A stretch of 64,000 nt of DNA from Rhizobium chutanense (GCF_002531935.1 NZ_NWSV01000025.1:35049-99048), one strand, 5' to 3'; counted from the first letter of the stretch, positions 43,726 to 53,138 are shown. Made by a program: numbers and translations. Notes: generated by a model not told the origin, from the sequence alone.

Positions 43726-44898
43726 TTACTTGGCAGCGGCTAGGCCCGGATCGCCCTGCTTCTCGAAAGTCTGGACCTCCTTATTGATGTAGGTCCCGTC
43801 AGCGGCCTTGGCGACTTCGCGCAGATAGATGTTCTGGGTGATGTGCCGGCTTTCCGGATCGATCGAAACCGGGCCGCGCGGACTTACCCAGGCAAGACCC
43901 TTCACGGCGTCGACAGCCTTCTCGGCATCCTGCTTGCCACCTGTCGCCTCGATCATCTTGCAGATGACATACATGCCGTCATAGGCGCTGACCGAGGGGA
44001 AGGAGAGTTCGGCCCTGTTGCCGATCGCCTTGGCGGCTGCCTCGACGAAAGCCTTGTTCTCGGGAGAATCGTGCGACACCGCGTAGTGGAATGTCGTCTG
44101 AATGCCGAGCGCGGCATCGCCGAGCGCCGGCAGGTCGGATTCCTGCGTCAGGTCGCCCGGCGCGAAGAACTTGATGCCGGCGGCCTTCAGGCCGTTCTCG
44201 TTGTAGGCCTTGACGAAGCCGAGGGTCGTCGGGCCGGACGGCAGGAAGGCGAAGACGCCCTCAGCGCCGGAATCCTTAATGCGCTGCATGATCGGGCTGA
44301 AGTCCTTGGTCGCAAGCGGCATGCGGATCGCCTCGACCACCTGGCCGCCGGCTTTTTCAAACCCTGTCTTGAAGGCATTCTCGGCGTCGATGCCGGGGCC
44401 GTAATCGCTGACGACCGAAATCACCTTCTTGACACCGGCGTCGAAGGCGACCTTGGCGATCGGCGTCGAGGTCTGCCAGGTCGTAAACGAGGTGCGCACG
44501 ACAAGCGGGCTCTTGGTAACGATCGCCGAGGTCGCGGCGTTCATGATGACCATCGGCACGTTGCCTTGCTTCAGGATCGGCGTCACCGCCATGGCATCCG
44601 GCGTGAAGTAGAAGCCGGCGAGATACTGGACCTTCTCCTTGACGATCAGTTCCTGCGCCAGCGCCTTGGACTGGGCCGGATCGGCCTGCGGTACGTCGCG
44701 ATAGACGATCTCGATCGTGTCGTTGCCGACCTTGCTGCCGTTGACCGCCATATAGGCATCGATGCCGGCCTTGAAGTTCTTGCCCTGAAGCGCAAATGGA
44801 CCGGAGAACGGCCCGATGACGCCGACCTTGATCGTGTCGGCATAGGCGCTCGCGCCCATGGCGATGGCCGCAACGGCGGCCAGAAGCAGCTTTTTCAT
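43726..44898 (-). CDS. ABC transporter substrate-binding protein (branched-chain/aromatic-acid type)
   Basis: 390 aa from ATG 44898, at the start of a signal peptide (MKKLLLAAVAAIAMGASAYA). Type-I periplasmic binding fold: IKVGVIGPFSGPFALQGKNF, YLAGFYFTPDAMAVTPILK, VSDYGPGIDAENAFKTGFE. First gene of the transporter operon and adjacent to pobA, so an aromatic acid such as 4-hydroxybenzoate is a reasonable ligand guess, but amino acids are not excluded. Confidence 0.85.
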   Translation of the reverse strand: MKKLLLAAVAAIAMGASAYADTIKVGVIGPFSGPFALQGKNFKAGIDAYMAVNGSKVGNDTIEIVYRDVPQADPAQSKALAQELIVKEKVQYLAGFYFTPDAMAVTPILKQGNVPMVIMNAATSAIVTKSPLVVRTSFTTWQTSTPIAKVAFDAGVKKVISVVSDYGPGIDAENAFKTGFEKAGGQVVEAIRMPLATKDFSPIMQRIKDSGAEGVFAFLPSGPTTLGFVKAYNENGLKAAGIKFFAPGDLTQESDLPALGDAALGIQTTFHYAVSHDSPENKAFVEAAAKAIGNRAELSFPSVSAYDGMYVICKMIEATGGKQDAEKAVDAVKGLAWVSPRGPVSIDPESRHITQNIYLREVAKAADGTYINKEVQTFEKQGDPGLAAAK

Positions 44899-45098
44899 TC
44901 TCTCTCTCCCTTTTGGGCGCACTCCCGGCGCCGTATTTCCTAGTCGCTCAAAATTGAGCGTCAGCTTGTCATGCGAAATAGTGATGTAAAATGAAATAAA
45001 CGCCGGAATTCATGTTCACACGGTTATGAACTGGAGCAGAAACACTTGGCGGCCAGCTCCGTGTTCGACGCGGCTTGCATCCGTCGCCAATCTCCCCG

Positions 45099-46289
45099 TC
45101 AGAACGGCAATCCCACATAGTTTTCCGCGAGTACCGTCGAGGCGGCGCGGGAATGGGTGAGATAGTCGAGTTCGGCCTCCTGGATCTTTTGTTCGAAATC
45201 ACCGGTATCAGGAAAACGATGCATCATCGTCGTCATCCACCAGGAGAAGCGAACGGCCTTCCACACCCGGGCGAGTGCGGTCTGCGAATAGGCGTCGATG
45301 CCGCTATTCGAGCGTTCCTGATAATGCTCGACGAGCCCGGAGAAAAGGTAATGGACATCGCTGGCTGCAAGGTTCAACCCCTTGGCGCCGGTCGGCGGCA
45401 CGATATGGGCGGCGTCGCCGACCAGGAAAAGCCGGCCGAAACGCATCGGTTCGGCGACGAAGGAGCGCAGCGGAGCGATCGATTTCTCGAAGGACGGCGC
45501 GGTCACCAATGCCTCGGCATGATGCGCCGGCAGGCGCCTTCTCAGTTCGTCCCAGAAGCGGTCGTCGCTCCAGGCCTCGACCTTTTCGTCGAGCGCGCAT
45601 TGGATGTAATAGCGGCTGCGCGTGGCCGAGCGCATCGAACAGAGCGCAAAACCCCTTGGATGGTTGGCGTAGATCAGTTCATGGCTGACCGGCGCCACGT
45701 CGGCAAGCAGACCCAGCCAGCCGAAGGGATAGATCTTCTCGAAATGCCTGATCGCCTGTTCGGGAACGGCCTTACGGCTGACGCCATGAAAGCCGTCGCA
45801 ACCGGCGGTGAAGTCGCAATCGATGCGCTTGGTGACGCCGTCTTTCGTATAAGTGACGAAAGGAGAATGCCCATTGAAATCATGGGGCGTGACATCGGCG
45901 GCATCGTAGATCGACAGAGCGCCGCTTGCTTCGCGCCGCTCCATCAGATCGCGCGTCACCTCGGTCTGGCCGTAGACGGTAACACGCCTGCCGCCGGTCA
46001 GCTCATGCAGATCGATGCGATGGTCGCGGCCGTCGAAGGCCAGTGAGAAACCGTCATGCGGCAGGCCTTCGGCATGCAGTCTCGCTCCCGCTTTGGCTTG
46101 GTCCAGCAGCCCGACGGTGCCTTCCTCCAGAACGCCGGCGCGCACCCGGTCGAGAATGTATTCCTTGTTGACGCGATCGAGAATGACATTGTCGATGCCC
46201 GCGTCGGTCAGAAGCTGACCGAGCAGCAGGCCGGATGGTCCCGAACCGATGATGGCGACCTGGATTCGCAACTGCGTCCTCCCTGACAT
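45099..46289 (-). CDS. pobA: 4-hydroxybenzoate 3-monooxygenase
   Basis: 396 aa. FAD enzyme that makes protocatechuate from 4-hydroxybenzoate. FAD-binding GSGPSGLLLGQLL at residues ~15-27, the second nucleotide motif FTAGCDGFHGVSR, and FLVGDAAHIVPPTGAKGLN (the GD motif) are all visible. Divergent from pobR and upstream, on the same strand, of the ABC operon, which begins 200 nt further on. Confidence 0.95.
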   Translation of the reverse strand: MSGRTQLRIQVAIIGSGPSGLLLGQLLTDAGIDNVILDRVNKEYILDRVRAGVLEEGTVGLLDQAKAGARLHAEGLPHDGFSLAFDGRDHRIDLHELTGGRRVTVYGQTEVTRDLMERREASGALSIYDAADVTPHDFNGHSPFVTYTKDGVTKRIDCDFTAGCDGFHGVSRKAVPEQAIRHFEKIYPFGWLGLLADVAPVSHELIYANHPRGFALCSMRSATRSRYYIQCALDEKVEAWSDDRFWDELRRRLPAHHAEALVTAPSFEKSIAPLRSFVAEPMRFGRLFLVGDAAHIVPPTGAKGLNLAASDVHYLFSGLVEHYQERSNSGIDAYSQTALARVWKAVRFSWWMTTMMHRFPDTGDFEQKIQEAELDYLTHSRAASTVLAENYVGLPF

Positions 46290-46389
46290 TTTTGCGTTTT
46301 GTCAGATTCTGCCGTGGGCTCCCTGTCGCAGCAATGGACATCCCGGCCTAAAAATTGCACTAATCGAACATTGGTGCGGAAGGAGCCCC
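46290..46389. promoter_or_regulatory. Divergent pobA-pobR promoter region
   Basis: 100-bp region between divergent start codons; contains both promoters and presumably the PobR site. No clear operator can be defined by eye. Confidence 0.5.
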
Positions 46390-47280
46390 ATGCGCAGACA
46401 TGTACCGACCTACGAGCTCTACGGCGAAAATACCGGGAGAAAGCCGGATTTTTGGTTGCATTGCGAAACAATTCGCTCCCGCAGCAGCCTGCATCACTGG
46501 GAGATTCGCCTGCATCGCCACGAGAGTTTCTTTCAGATATTGTACATCGAAGGCGGTTCCGGAGATGCGATCTTCGCCGACAAGAGTCATCCCATCCGAC
46601 CGCCGGCCGTCATCACGGTGCCGCCGGGGCTCAATCACGGCTTTCGGTTTTCACGCGATATCGACGGCCTCGTCATCACCCTGTTGAGATCGCATCTCAG
46701 CCAGCCGCTCGGCGACCGCAGCCACCTCGGCGAATGGCTGGCTGCGCCGCATCTGACGCCGCTCGATCCCGATAATGCCGAGGCTGCCTATGTCATGCAG
46801 ACGTTGCGGCGGCTCAGCGACGAATTCGAAAACCGCCGCAGCGGCCGCAACGAGACGCTGGGCGCGTATGTTGCTTTGGCGCTGCGGCTGACGGCGAGGA
46901 TTTCAGATGAGGGAAACAGTTACGAATTGCCGTCGAACGAGAACGAGCGGCGCATGGACATGCTGAACGAACTTCTTCAACAGCATTTCCGATCGCACAA
47001 ACCCGCTTCCTTCTACGCGAGGGAGATTGGGGTTTCGCCGACCCATCTTACCCGTATCGTCCGGTCCATGACCGGCAGCACCCCGCACGAGTTGATCGCC
47101 GGCAAACTCATCGAAGAGGCGAAGCGCCAGCTTGTTTTTACCCTCGGCAGCGTTCAGGAGATCGGATTTCGGCTCGGCTTTGCCGATCCCGCCTATTTCT
47201 CGCGTTTCTTTCTCAAATATACGGGAGAAACGCCGCGGGTCTGGCGCGTGAAGGAGAAGGTTCGGCTCGAGGGCGCATGA
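46390..47280 (+). CDS. pobR: AraC-family regulator of pobA
   Basis: 296 aa from ATG 46390 with AAGGAG upstream. N-terminal cupin-like sensor (HHWEIRLHRHESFFQILYIE, VPPGLNHGFRF) and C-terminal double helix-turn-helix: SFYAREIGVSPTHLTRIVRS and VQEIGFRLGFADPAYFSRFF. AraC-type PobR proteins activate pobA in response to 4-hydroxybenzoate in rhizobia and relatives; divergent position supports this. Confidence 0.9.
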   Translation: MRRHVPTYELYGENTGRKPDFWLHCETIRSRSSLHHWEIRLHRHESFFQILYIEGGSGDAIFADKSHPIRPPAVITVPPGLNHGFRFSRDIDGLVITLLRSHLSQPLGDRSHLGEWLAAPHLTPLDPDNAEAAYVMQTLRRLSDEFENRRSGRNETLGAYVALALRLTARISDEGNSYELPSNENERRMDMLNELLQQHFRSHKPASFYAREIGVSPTHLTRIVRSMTGSTPHELIAGKLIEEAKRQLVFTLGSVQEIGFRLGFADPAYFSRFFLKYTGETPRVWRVKEKVRLEGA

Positions 47281-47348
47281 ATTGCATGCATGCACCCACT
47301 TCGTGATTCTAAAGTTACAGAGGCGCTGTAGGTGCATTCGCAGGCCTG

Positions 47349-47420
47349 CGGCCGCCAGTAGCGGTCGATGAGAGTGAGTTCGCTGTCTGGCAGGGCAGCG
47401 GTCGAGACATGCCGTTCCAT
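47349..47420 (-). pseudogene. Truncated start of a phosphoketolase (xfp) gene
   Basis: Begins at ATG 47420 after GGGAGA and reads MERHVSTAALPDSEL then TLIDRYWR, matching the conserved start of phosphoketolases (xELxLIDxYWRAANYLxxxQ). After RYWR similarity ends and the sequence runs into unrelated bases near the 3' end of pobR. Lies 70 nt downstream of ackA, the usual partner of xfp, so this is a gene removed by deletion except for about 22 codons. Confidence 0.55.
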
Positions 47421-47490
47421 TGGTTTCTCCCGTTCGAAAACCTGTTCGACGTCAATTCTATCGGCCGGCGCCGGCACGGTATCGATCTGT

Positions 47491-48669
47491 TCAGCCACTG
47501 CCAAGAAGCGACAGCGCCTCGTCGGCGATGATCTGCTCCTCATCGGTGGCGATGACATGAGCGGCGATGCGGCTTTCCCCGGTGCTGATCATGAACTCAT
47601 TGGCGGAATTGGCCTTTTCGTCGATCTCAAGGCCAAGCCAGGCGAGCCGCTTGGCCACGCCGGCACGGATCTCCGGCTGATGCTCGCCGATACCGGCTGT
47701 AAAGACGACGGCGTCAAGGCCGCCGAGCGTTGTTGCCATGCGGCCGACTTCGCCGGCGATGCGCAGGGTGAAGAGGTCGATCGCCTGGCGCGCCTCCAGC
47801 CGTGCATCCCGCAAAAGGTCGCGGGTATCGGCGCTGATGCCCGACAGGCCGAGCAGGCCGGAGTGGTGGTAGAGCAGGTCTTCGATTTCCCCGAAGGATT
47901 GTTTCCTCGCTCCGGCCAGATGCAGAATGACGCCGGGATCGAGCGCGCCTGGGCGCGTCGCCATCGGGATGCCGTCGAGCGTCGAAAAGCCCATGCTGCA
48001 ATCGCGGCTGAGGCCTCGACCGAGCGCACAGAGGCTGGCGCCGCTGCCGAGATGGGCAACCACCGCCTTTGCCGCGCGTGGCGCTTTGCGGGCAAGCTCA
48101 GCGGCAATGAATTTGTAGGAAAGGCCATGGAAGCCGTAGCGCTTGATGCCGTCGTCGTGCAGTGCACGGGGAATGGCGAAGCGGCGAACGAGGTCGTCCT
48201 GCGTTGCATGGAAGGCTGTGTCGAAGGAGGCCGTCTGGGCAAGATGCGGTTTCAGATGCCGCAGCGCACGGATGAAACGCAGCGCCTGCGGCTGATGCAG
48301 GGGCGCGAGCGGCCTCAGCGCATCGATGGCATCGATTGCGGCGTCGTCGAGGAGGATCGCGCTGGTGAAACGGTCGCCGCCATGGACGACGCGGTGGCCG
48401 GCGACACGGAGGGCGGCAACGTCGAAATGACCGGCGAGAAGCGCGAAAGTTTCATCGATGACGTCGCGTAGGTCTTCCGTCATCTTGGCCTTCAACGGCA
48501 CGTCGAATATCTGCGATCCCCGACTCAAACCGAGCGAGAGCGGTTCGGCGCGGAAGTCGATCACACCCTTGCCGATGCGCCGCGCCTTGTGGCCATCCAT
48601 GGCGAAGATACCGATCTTGACGGTCGAGGAGCCGGCGTTGAAGGTCAGGAGAAGGTCGGTCGATGACAT
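47491..48669 (-). CDS. ackA: Acetate kinase
   Basis: 392 aa. Signature LLTFNAGSSTVKIGIF near the N-terminus, catalytic RVAGHRVVHGG, HNDGIKRYGFHGLSY-like segment with the active-site His, and FTAGIGEHQPEIR late. Interconverts acetyl phosphate and acetate. In rhizobia the gene normally pairs with phosphoketolase, whose gene is only a remnant here; a source of acetyl phosphate would then have to come from elsewhere (pta). Confidence 0.95.
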   Translation of the reverse strand: MSSTDLLLTFNAGSSTVKIGIFAMDGHKARRIGKGVIDFRAEPLSLGLSRGSQIFDVPLKAKMTEDLRDVIDETFALLAGHFDVAALRVAGHRVVHGGDRFTSAILLDDAAIDAIDALRPLAPLHQPQALRFIRALRHLKPHLAQTASFDTAFHATQDDLVRRFAIPRALHDDGIKRYGFHGLSYKFIAAELARKAPRAAKAVVAHLGSGASLCALGRGLSRDCSMGFSTLDGIPMATRPGALDPGVILHLAGARKQSFGEIEDLLYHHSGLLGLSGISADTRDLLRDARLEARQAIDLFTLRIAGEVGRMATTLGGLDAVVFTAGIGEHQPEIRAGVAKRLAWLGLEIDEKANSANEFMISTGESRIAAHVIATDEEQIIADEALSLLGSG

Positions 48670-48960
48670 GATCTTCGTGGGCTCTGCGCGTATGTGAGAT
48701 GGCTGAATTTAGTGTCGGGGTCGCGGAGGGAAAGGCATCCATTCGTCCCGCGCATGTTTTCTCTCTGTACATCCTCTCATTTTGTTCGGCTGGAGTTGCG
48801 ATGCGGCGTCTTCCCGGGATGCGCAGGCGGCAAGCCGGCGACGGCCGATGTCATCAGATGTCAGTGCCCACCAGGCGGACCAGACAGGCGTCATGAGAGC
48901 TTCACGCGGTAGAATTATTAACAAAAGGCAAATTTGCAAAACGGAATAAGGAACTATGCC

Positions 48961-50562
48961 ATGGCCGATATTGCCCCCAGCCAGGTTCATAGCGACGCTT
49001 CCCACCCGCTCCACAGTTCGAATTCATCCGGCAAATGGTTCTTGCCGGTCTTCGCACTCGTTCTGGTCTGCGGCCTTGGATATGTCGCTTATGCCCTCGG
49101 ACGCGACCTGACAACAGCCGCCGCCGTTCCCTGGATTCTCTTGGGCCTTGCGCTGCTGATCGCGCTCGGCTTCGAGTTCGTCAACGGTTTCCACGATACG
49201 GCCAATGCCGTCGCCACCGTCATCTACACCCGTTCCATGCCGGCGGAATTCGCCGTCATCTGGTCGGGCTTCTTCAACTTCCTCGGCGTGCTGACCTCCA
49301 GCGGCGCCGTTGCCTTCGGCATTCTGGCGCTGCTGCCGGTGGAACTGATCCTGCAGGTCGGCTCCGGCTCCGGCCTTGCCATGGTCTTTGCGCTGCTGAT
49401 CGCCGCGATCGTCTGGAATCTCGGAACCTGGTATCTCGGCCTGCCGTCGTCGAGCTCGCATACGCTGGTGGGATCGATCATCGGCGTCGGCCTCGCGAAC
49501 CAGTTCCTGGCGCCGGCCGGCACGGCGACGAGCGGCGTCGACTGGTCGCAGGCGACCAATATCGGCCTGTCGCTTCTGATCTCGCCGCTGATCGGCTTCG
49601 GTCTTTCGGCCGTGCTTCTGCTGGTCATGAAGGTTCTGGTGCGCAACAAGGCGCTCTACGACGAACCGAAGGGCAATCAGCCGCCGCCGCTCTGGATTCG
49701 TGCGATCCTGATCTTCACCTGCACCGGCGTCAGCTTCGCCCACGGCTCCAATGACGGCCAGAAGGGCATGGGTCTGATCATGCTCATCCTGATCGGCCTG
49801 GTGCCGACGGCCTTCGCGCTGAACCGCACGCCCGACGTCAACTATCTCGAAGCCTACAAGTCGGCGTCGGTCCAGGTGGAAACGGCGCTCGGCAAATATG
49901 TGAAGCCCGGCGTGACCGTCGCCGACTACAAGGCCGAAGTCAGCAACGCCGTCAAGAACAAGAGCTGGACGGATGCGACGACGCCGGCCCTGCAACAATA
50001 TATCCATCAGACGAGCGCCGAAGTCGCCGCCTTCCCGACCCTCGAAGCGGTGCCGACCAATCTCGTCGGCAACGTCCGCAATGACATCTACCTGATCGGC
50101 GAGGCGCTGAAGCTGATCGACAAGCAGAAGCTGCTGCCGATGGACGCCGGCGATTTGACGGCGGTGACGAACTACCACAAGGCGGTCGACAACGCGACGA
50201 AGTTCATCCCGCTCTGGGTCAAGGTGGCGGTCGCGATCGCGCTCGGCCTCGGCACGATGGTGGGCTGGAAGCGCATCGTCGTCACCGTCGGCGAGAAGAT
50301 CGGCAAGACGCATCTGACCTACGGCCAGGGCGCGGCAGCCGAAGTCGTGGCGATGGTCACCATCGCCTCGGCCGATCATCTCGGCCTGCCGGTCTCGACC
50401 ACGCATGTGCTGTCATCCGGCGTTGCCGGCACCATGGCGGCGAACGGGTCCGGCCTGCAATGGTCGACCGTGCGCAACATGCTGATGGCCTGGGTGCTGA
50501 CGCTGCCGGCCTCGATCGCGATCGCCTTCGTGCTCTTCGTGATCCTGCGCCAGCTGTTCTAA
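48961..50562 (+). CDS. pit: PiT-family low-affinity inorganic phosphate transporter
   Basis: 533 aa from ATG 48961, with AAGGAA upstream. PHO4 family: duplicated signature near the two ends, GFEFVNGFHDTANAVATVIY and HLGLPVSTTHVLSSGVAG, about ten membrane helices, with a long central hydrophilic loop (about residues 300-410). Imports phosphate or metal-phosphate using protons. Convergent with the GGDEF-EAL gene (9 nt between stops). Confidence 0.93.
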   Translation: MADIAPSQVHSDASHPLHSSNSSGKWFLPVFALVLVCGLGYVAYALGRDLTTAAAVPWILLGLALLIALGFEFVNGFHDTANAVATVIYTRSMPAEFAVIWSGFFNFLGVLTSSGAVAFGILALLPVELILQVGSGSGLAMVFALLIAAIVWNLGTWYLGLPSSSSHTLVGSIIGVGLANQFLAPAGTATSGVDWSQATNIGLSLLISPLIGFGLSAVLLLVMKVLVRNKALYDEPKGNQPPPLWIRAILIFTCTGVSFAHGSNDGQKGMGLIMLILIGLVPTAFALNRTPDVNYLEAYKSASVQVETALGKYVKPGVTVADYKAEVSNAVKNKSWTDATTPALQQYIHQTSAEVAAFPTLEAVPTNLVGNVRNDIYLIGEALKLIDKQKLLPMDAGDLTAVTNYHKAVDNATKFIPLWVKVAVAIALGLGTMVGWKRIVVTVGEKIGKTHLTYGQGAAAEVVAMVTIASADHLGLPVSTTHVLSSGVAGTMAANGSGLQWSTVRNMLMAWVLTLPASIAIAFVLFVILRQLF

Positions 50563-50571
50563 AAACGAGTA

Positions 50572-52143
50572 TCAGGCCGTCGAGGCCAGACTGGCATTGC
50601 GATCGCTGATGAAGATGCTCGCCTCGGCGGCGGGCATCGCCTTGCCGAAAAGATAACCCTGGCCGATGTCGCAGCCGAGTTGCAGCAGGAAGGCGAGCTG
50701 GCCATGCTCCTCGACGCCTTCGGCTGTTGTCTTGATGTTGAGGCTCCTGCCGAGGCCGAGCATGGCGCGGACGATCTTTTCCTGCCGTTCGTCGTCGCGA
50801 TAGGTGGCGACGAAACTTTTGTCGATCTTGATCTTGTCGAAACGATAACGCGCGAGCTGGGCGAGACTCGAATAACCCGTACCGAAATCATCGAGCGCGA
50901 TCTGGATGCCGGCCGCGTGCAGTTCGTCGAGGACGACAGCGGCGACGGCCGGATCCTGGATCAGTGCATTTTCGGTGATCTCGACTTCCAGGCGCTGCGG
51001 CGGCAGCCGGCTCGCCGAGAGCACTTTGAGGATACGGGAGGCGAGCAGCCTGTCTTCCATCTGCACCGGCGAGACATTGAAGGACAGGGTTACGTGTTCC
51101 GGCCAGTCGAGCGCGTCGCTGCAGGCCTGGGCAAGCAGATCTTCGAAGAGGGCGGTGATCATGCCGGTTTCTTCGGCAATGTCGATGAAGACGGGCGGCG
51201 GGATGTGGACGCCGTCGTCGCCGATCCAGCGCGCCAAGGCTTCGAAGCCGCAGAGCTGGCCGGTCTTGAGGTCGATCAGCGGCTGATAGAAGGGTTTGAT
51301 CGCCTTCTTGGAGATTGCCGCGCGCAGCCTGGTTTCCAGCGCGGCGCGTTCCGTCACCTTGTCCTGCATCGAGGCTTCGAAGACGAGAGAGTGATTGGGC
51401 CCGCGCGATTTCGCCTCGTACATGGCAAGGTCGGCGCGGTGAGCGGCATCCTCAAGCGGCTCGGCTCCCTCGGCCCAGCGGTCGTAGCCGACGCTGGCGC
51501 CGACTTCGACGGCAAAGCCGTCGATGAGGATCGGCCGGGTGACGGCATGGATCAAAAGCTTGGCAAAACGCTCTTCGCGCTGTGCGGTCAGGCCGAAGGC
51601 GACGACGATGAATTCGTCACCGCCGAAGCGATAGACGCAATCGGCATTGCCGAGCGCGCAGATACGCTTTGCGACCTCGATCAGGAGGCCATCGCCGCCC
51701 TTGTGGCCAACCAGATCGTTGACTTTCTTGAAGCCGTCGAGGTCGACGGAAAAGATGGTAACGTTGCGAGCCCAATCCTCGATCTCGGCTTCCTCATCAA
51801 GGATCGGCCGCGAGAGGAGCTTGCGCTCGAAGGCGTAGCGGTTTGGCAGCTTGGTCAGATGGTCGTGGGTCGCGGTCCAATCGGCCTTCGCCTGGGCGGC
51901 GTCGCGCAGGTCCATTTCCTTGCGCAGATCGGCGATGCGCAGCACCGAATAGATGAAACTCATGGCGCCGGCGATGCCGAGGGCCAGGACGAGCTTGTCG
52001 GCGCCGTACTCACTGAAACCGATCATGAAGGTGACGAGGCCGTCGTCGAAGTGCAACAGCGTGCCGAGGAGCCAGAGGGTTACTCCGAACACCACAATCG
52101 ACACACATTGCCGTCCGGCCCTGCTTTGGAAAAACGCCGGCAT
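50572..52143 (-). CDS. GGDEF-EAL cyclic-di-GMP synthase/phosphodiesterase
   Basis: 523 aa from ATG 52143, preferred because GAGAAGG sits five bases upstream; ATG 52158 is an alternative. Two membrane helices (IVVFGVTLWLLGTLLHF; KLVLALGIAGAMSFIYSVL), GGDEF domain with intact FGGDEFIVV near residue 170, and EAL domain with FEALARW near 300 and later DDFGTGYSSL. Both active-site motifs are intact, so net activity cannot be predicted. Confidence 0.92.
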   Translation of the reverse strand: MPAFFQSRAGRQCVSIVVFGVTLWLLGTLLHFDDGLVTFMIGFSEYGADKLVLALGIAGAMSFIYSVLRIADLRKEMDLRDAAQAKADWTATHDHLTKLPNRYAFERKLLSRPILDEEAEIEDWARNVTIFSVDLDGFKKVNDLVGHKGGDGLLIEVAKRICALGNADCVYRFGGDEFIVVAFGLTAQREERFAKLLIHAVTRPILIDGFAVEVGASVGYDRWAEGAEPLEDAAHRADLAMYEAKSRGPNHSLVFEASMQDKVTERAALETRLRAAISKKAIKPFYQPLIDLKTGQLCGFEALARWIGDDGVHIPPPVFIDIAEETGMITALFEDLLAQACSDALDWPEHVTLSFNVSPVQMEDRLLASRILKVLSASRLPPQRLEVEITENALIQDPAVAAVVLDELHAAGIQIALDDFGTGYSSLAQLARYRFDKIKIDKSFVATYRDDERQEKIVRAMLGLGRSLNIKTTAEGVEEHGQLAFLLQLGCDIGQGYLFGKAMPAAEASIFISDRNASLASTA

Positions 52144-52327
52144 TATCGCCTTCTCCATCTCCACCCTGCGCGGAATTATCACGAAAATCTGAAATGTTCG
52201 TTGAACTCAGGGGGCGAATTGTTGGAGGGGCGGCCTGTTGCGGCGCTATCGGGACGGCAGCCTTGCTGCGGCCGTTCGTCGGCTTTTTGGGGAGATAGAG
52301 GATGTTTGGCGAGGGCTCGGGAAGAAC

Positions 52328-52361
52328 GAGGGCGAGCGTGCTGTTGCATCGCTCGCCCTGT
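52328..52361. terminator. Hairpin, probable terminator downstream of the tiny membrane-protein gene
   Basis: Stem AGGGCGAGCG / CGCTCGCCCT around an 11-base loop; followed by TTTT on the plus strand only. Confidence 0.5.
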
Positions 52362-52369
52362 CTCGCTTT

Positions 52370-52489
52370 TCAGGCGGTGACGATCAGCAGCGGGACGCTG
52401 ACGACCAGACCGACCAGAATCACGGTGAACGTCGCAACCCGCATCAAACGCAGGCGCCGCGTACGTTCCCCACTCCAATCATATGCCAT
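52370..52489 (-). CDS. Tiny single-span membrane protein
   Basis: 39 aa from ATG 52489, with AAGGAG nine bases upstream (a second ATG at 52498 would overlap this site). Reads MAYDWSGERTRRLRLMRVA followed by the hydrophobic TFTVILVGLVVSVPLLIVTA. A basic N-terminal half and one membrane helix, typical of small inner-membrane proteins. No family recognised. It follows 100 nt after the histidine-phosphatase gene on the same strand. Confidence 0.6.
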   Translation of the reverse strand: MAYDWSGERTRRLRLMRVATFTVILVGLVVSVPLLIVTA

Positions 52490-52589
52490 GTCTTCCATCT
52501 CCTTGAGACAAGGAAGTAGTCCCGGTCAAACCCGGTTCAATAGAGATGACGCGATTTGCTTGCGTAAGGCTGGATCGTATGAGGCATCT

Positions 52590-53138
52590 CTAATGCTGAA
52601 GGCGCAGCGACCAGCGCCGCCCGTTGCTGGTCATGCGGATGACGGCGAGCGGTTCGACGTCGACAAGCCAGAAGGAGGAAAGCGGTGCGTGAAGCACATG
52701 CGCGATGGCTGCTCTTATGACGGATGCATGGGTAACGGCCACCACATGGCCGCCGAGTGTAGATTGCTCATCCATCCAGCCTGCGATGCGCGTGCGCAGA
52801 TCGGCAATGCTCTCGCCGCCGTACGGGGCAGCTTCCGGATCACTCATCCACGCCATGAGGCCCTCCGGCTCTTCGGCCTCGATCGTTGTGATCGATCTGC
52901 CGGCCCAGCGGCCGTGATCGCAATCGCAAAGCGCCTGATCTATCCGGGCTTCGAGGTGGAGCGCTTCCGCGGTCTGGCGGGCGCGCAAAGCGGGGCTCAT
53001 GACGATACGATCGGCGCGGGGAGGGGCGGCCATCCTGCCTGCTTCCGCCATGGCCTTTTCTTCCAGCGGTTCGTCGAGCGGGAACAGGCCCTTGCGGCTT
53101 GCCGCCGTTGCGCCGTGGCAGATCCAGGTGAGGCGCAT
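52590..53138 (-). CDS. Histidine-phosphatase-superfamily protein with altered RHG motif
   Basis: 182 aa from ATG 53138 (a GTG lies two codons upstream). Phosphoglycerate-mutase-like fold: SPALRARQTAEAL, second-site CDCDHGRWAG, GGESIADLRTRIAGWM and late VTHASVIRAAIAHVL. The N-terminal catalytic motif, normally RHGET, reads CHGAT (MRLTWICHGAT): the His is kept but the Arg that binds phosphate is Cys. Its position beside the cobalamin-controlled cbtBA genes suggests a CobC-like role, but the lost Arg argues for altered or lost phosphatase activity. Confidence 0.8.
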   Translation of the reverse strand: MRLTWICHGATAASRKGLFPLDEPLEEKAMAEAGRMAAPPRADRIVMSPALRARQTAEALHLEARIDQALCDCDHGRWAGRSITTIEAEEPEGLMAWMSDPEAAPYGGESIADLRTRIAGWMDEQSTLGGHVVAVTHASVIRAAIAHVLHAPLSSFWLVDVEPLAVIRMTSNGRRWSLRLQH

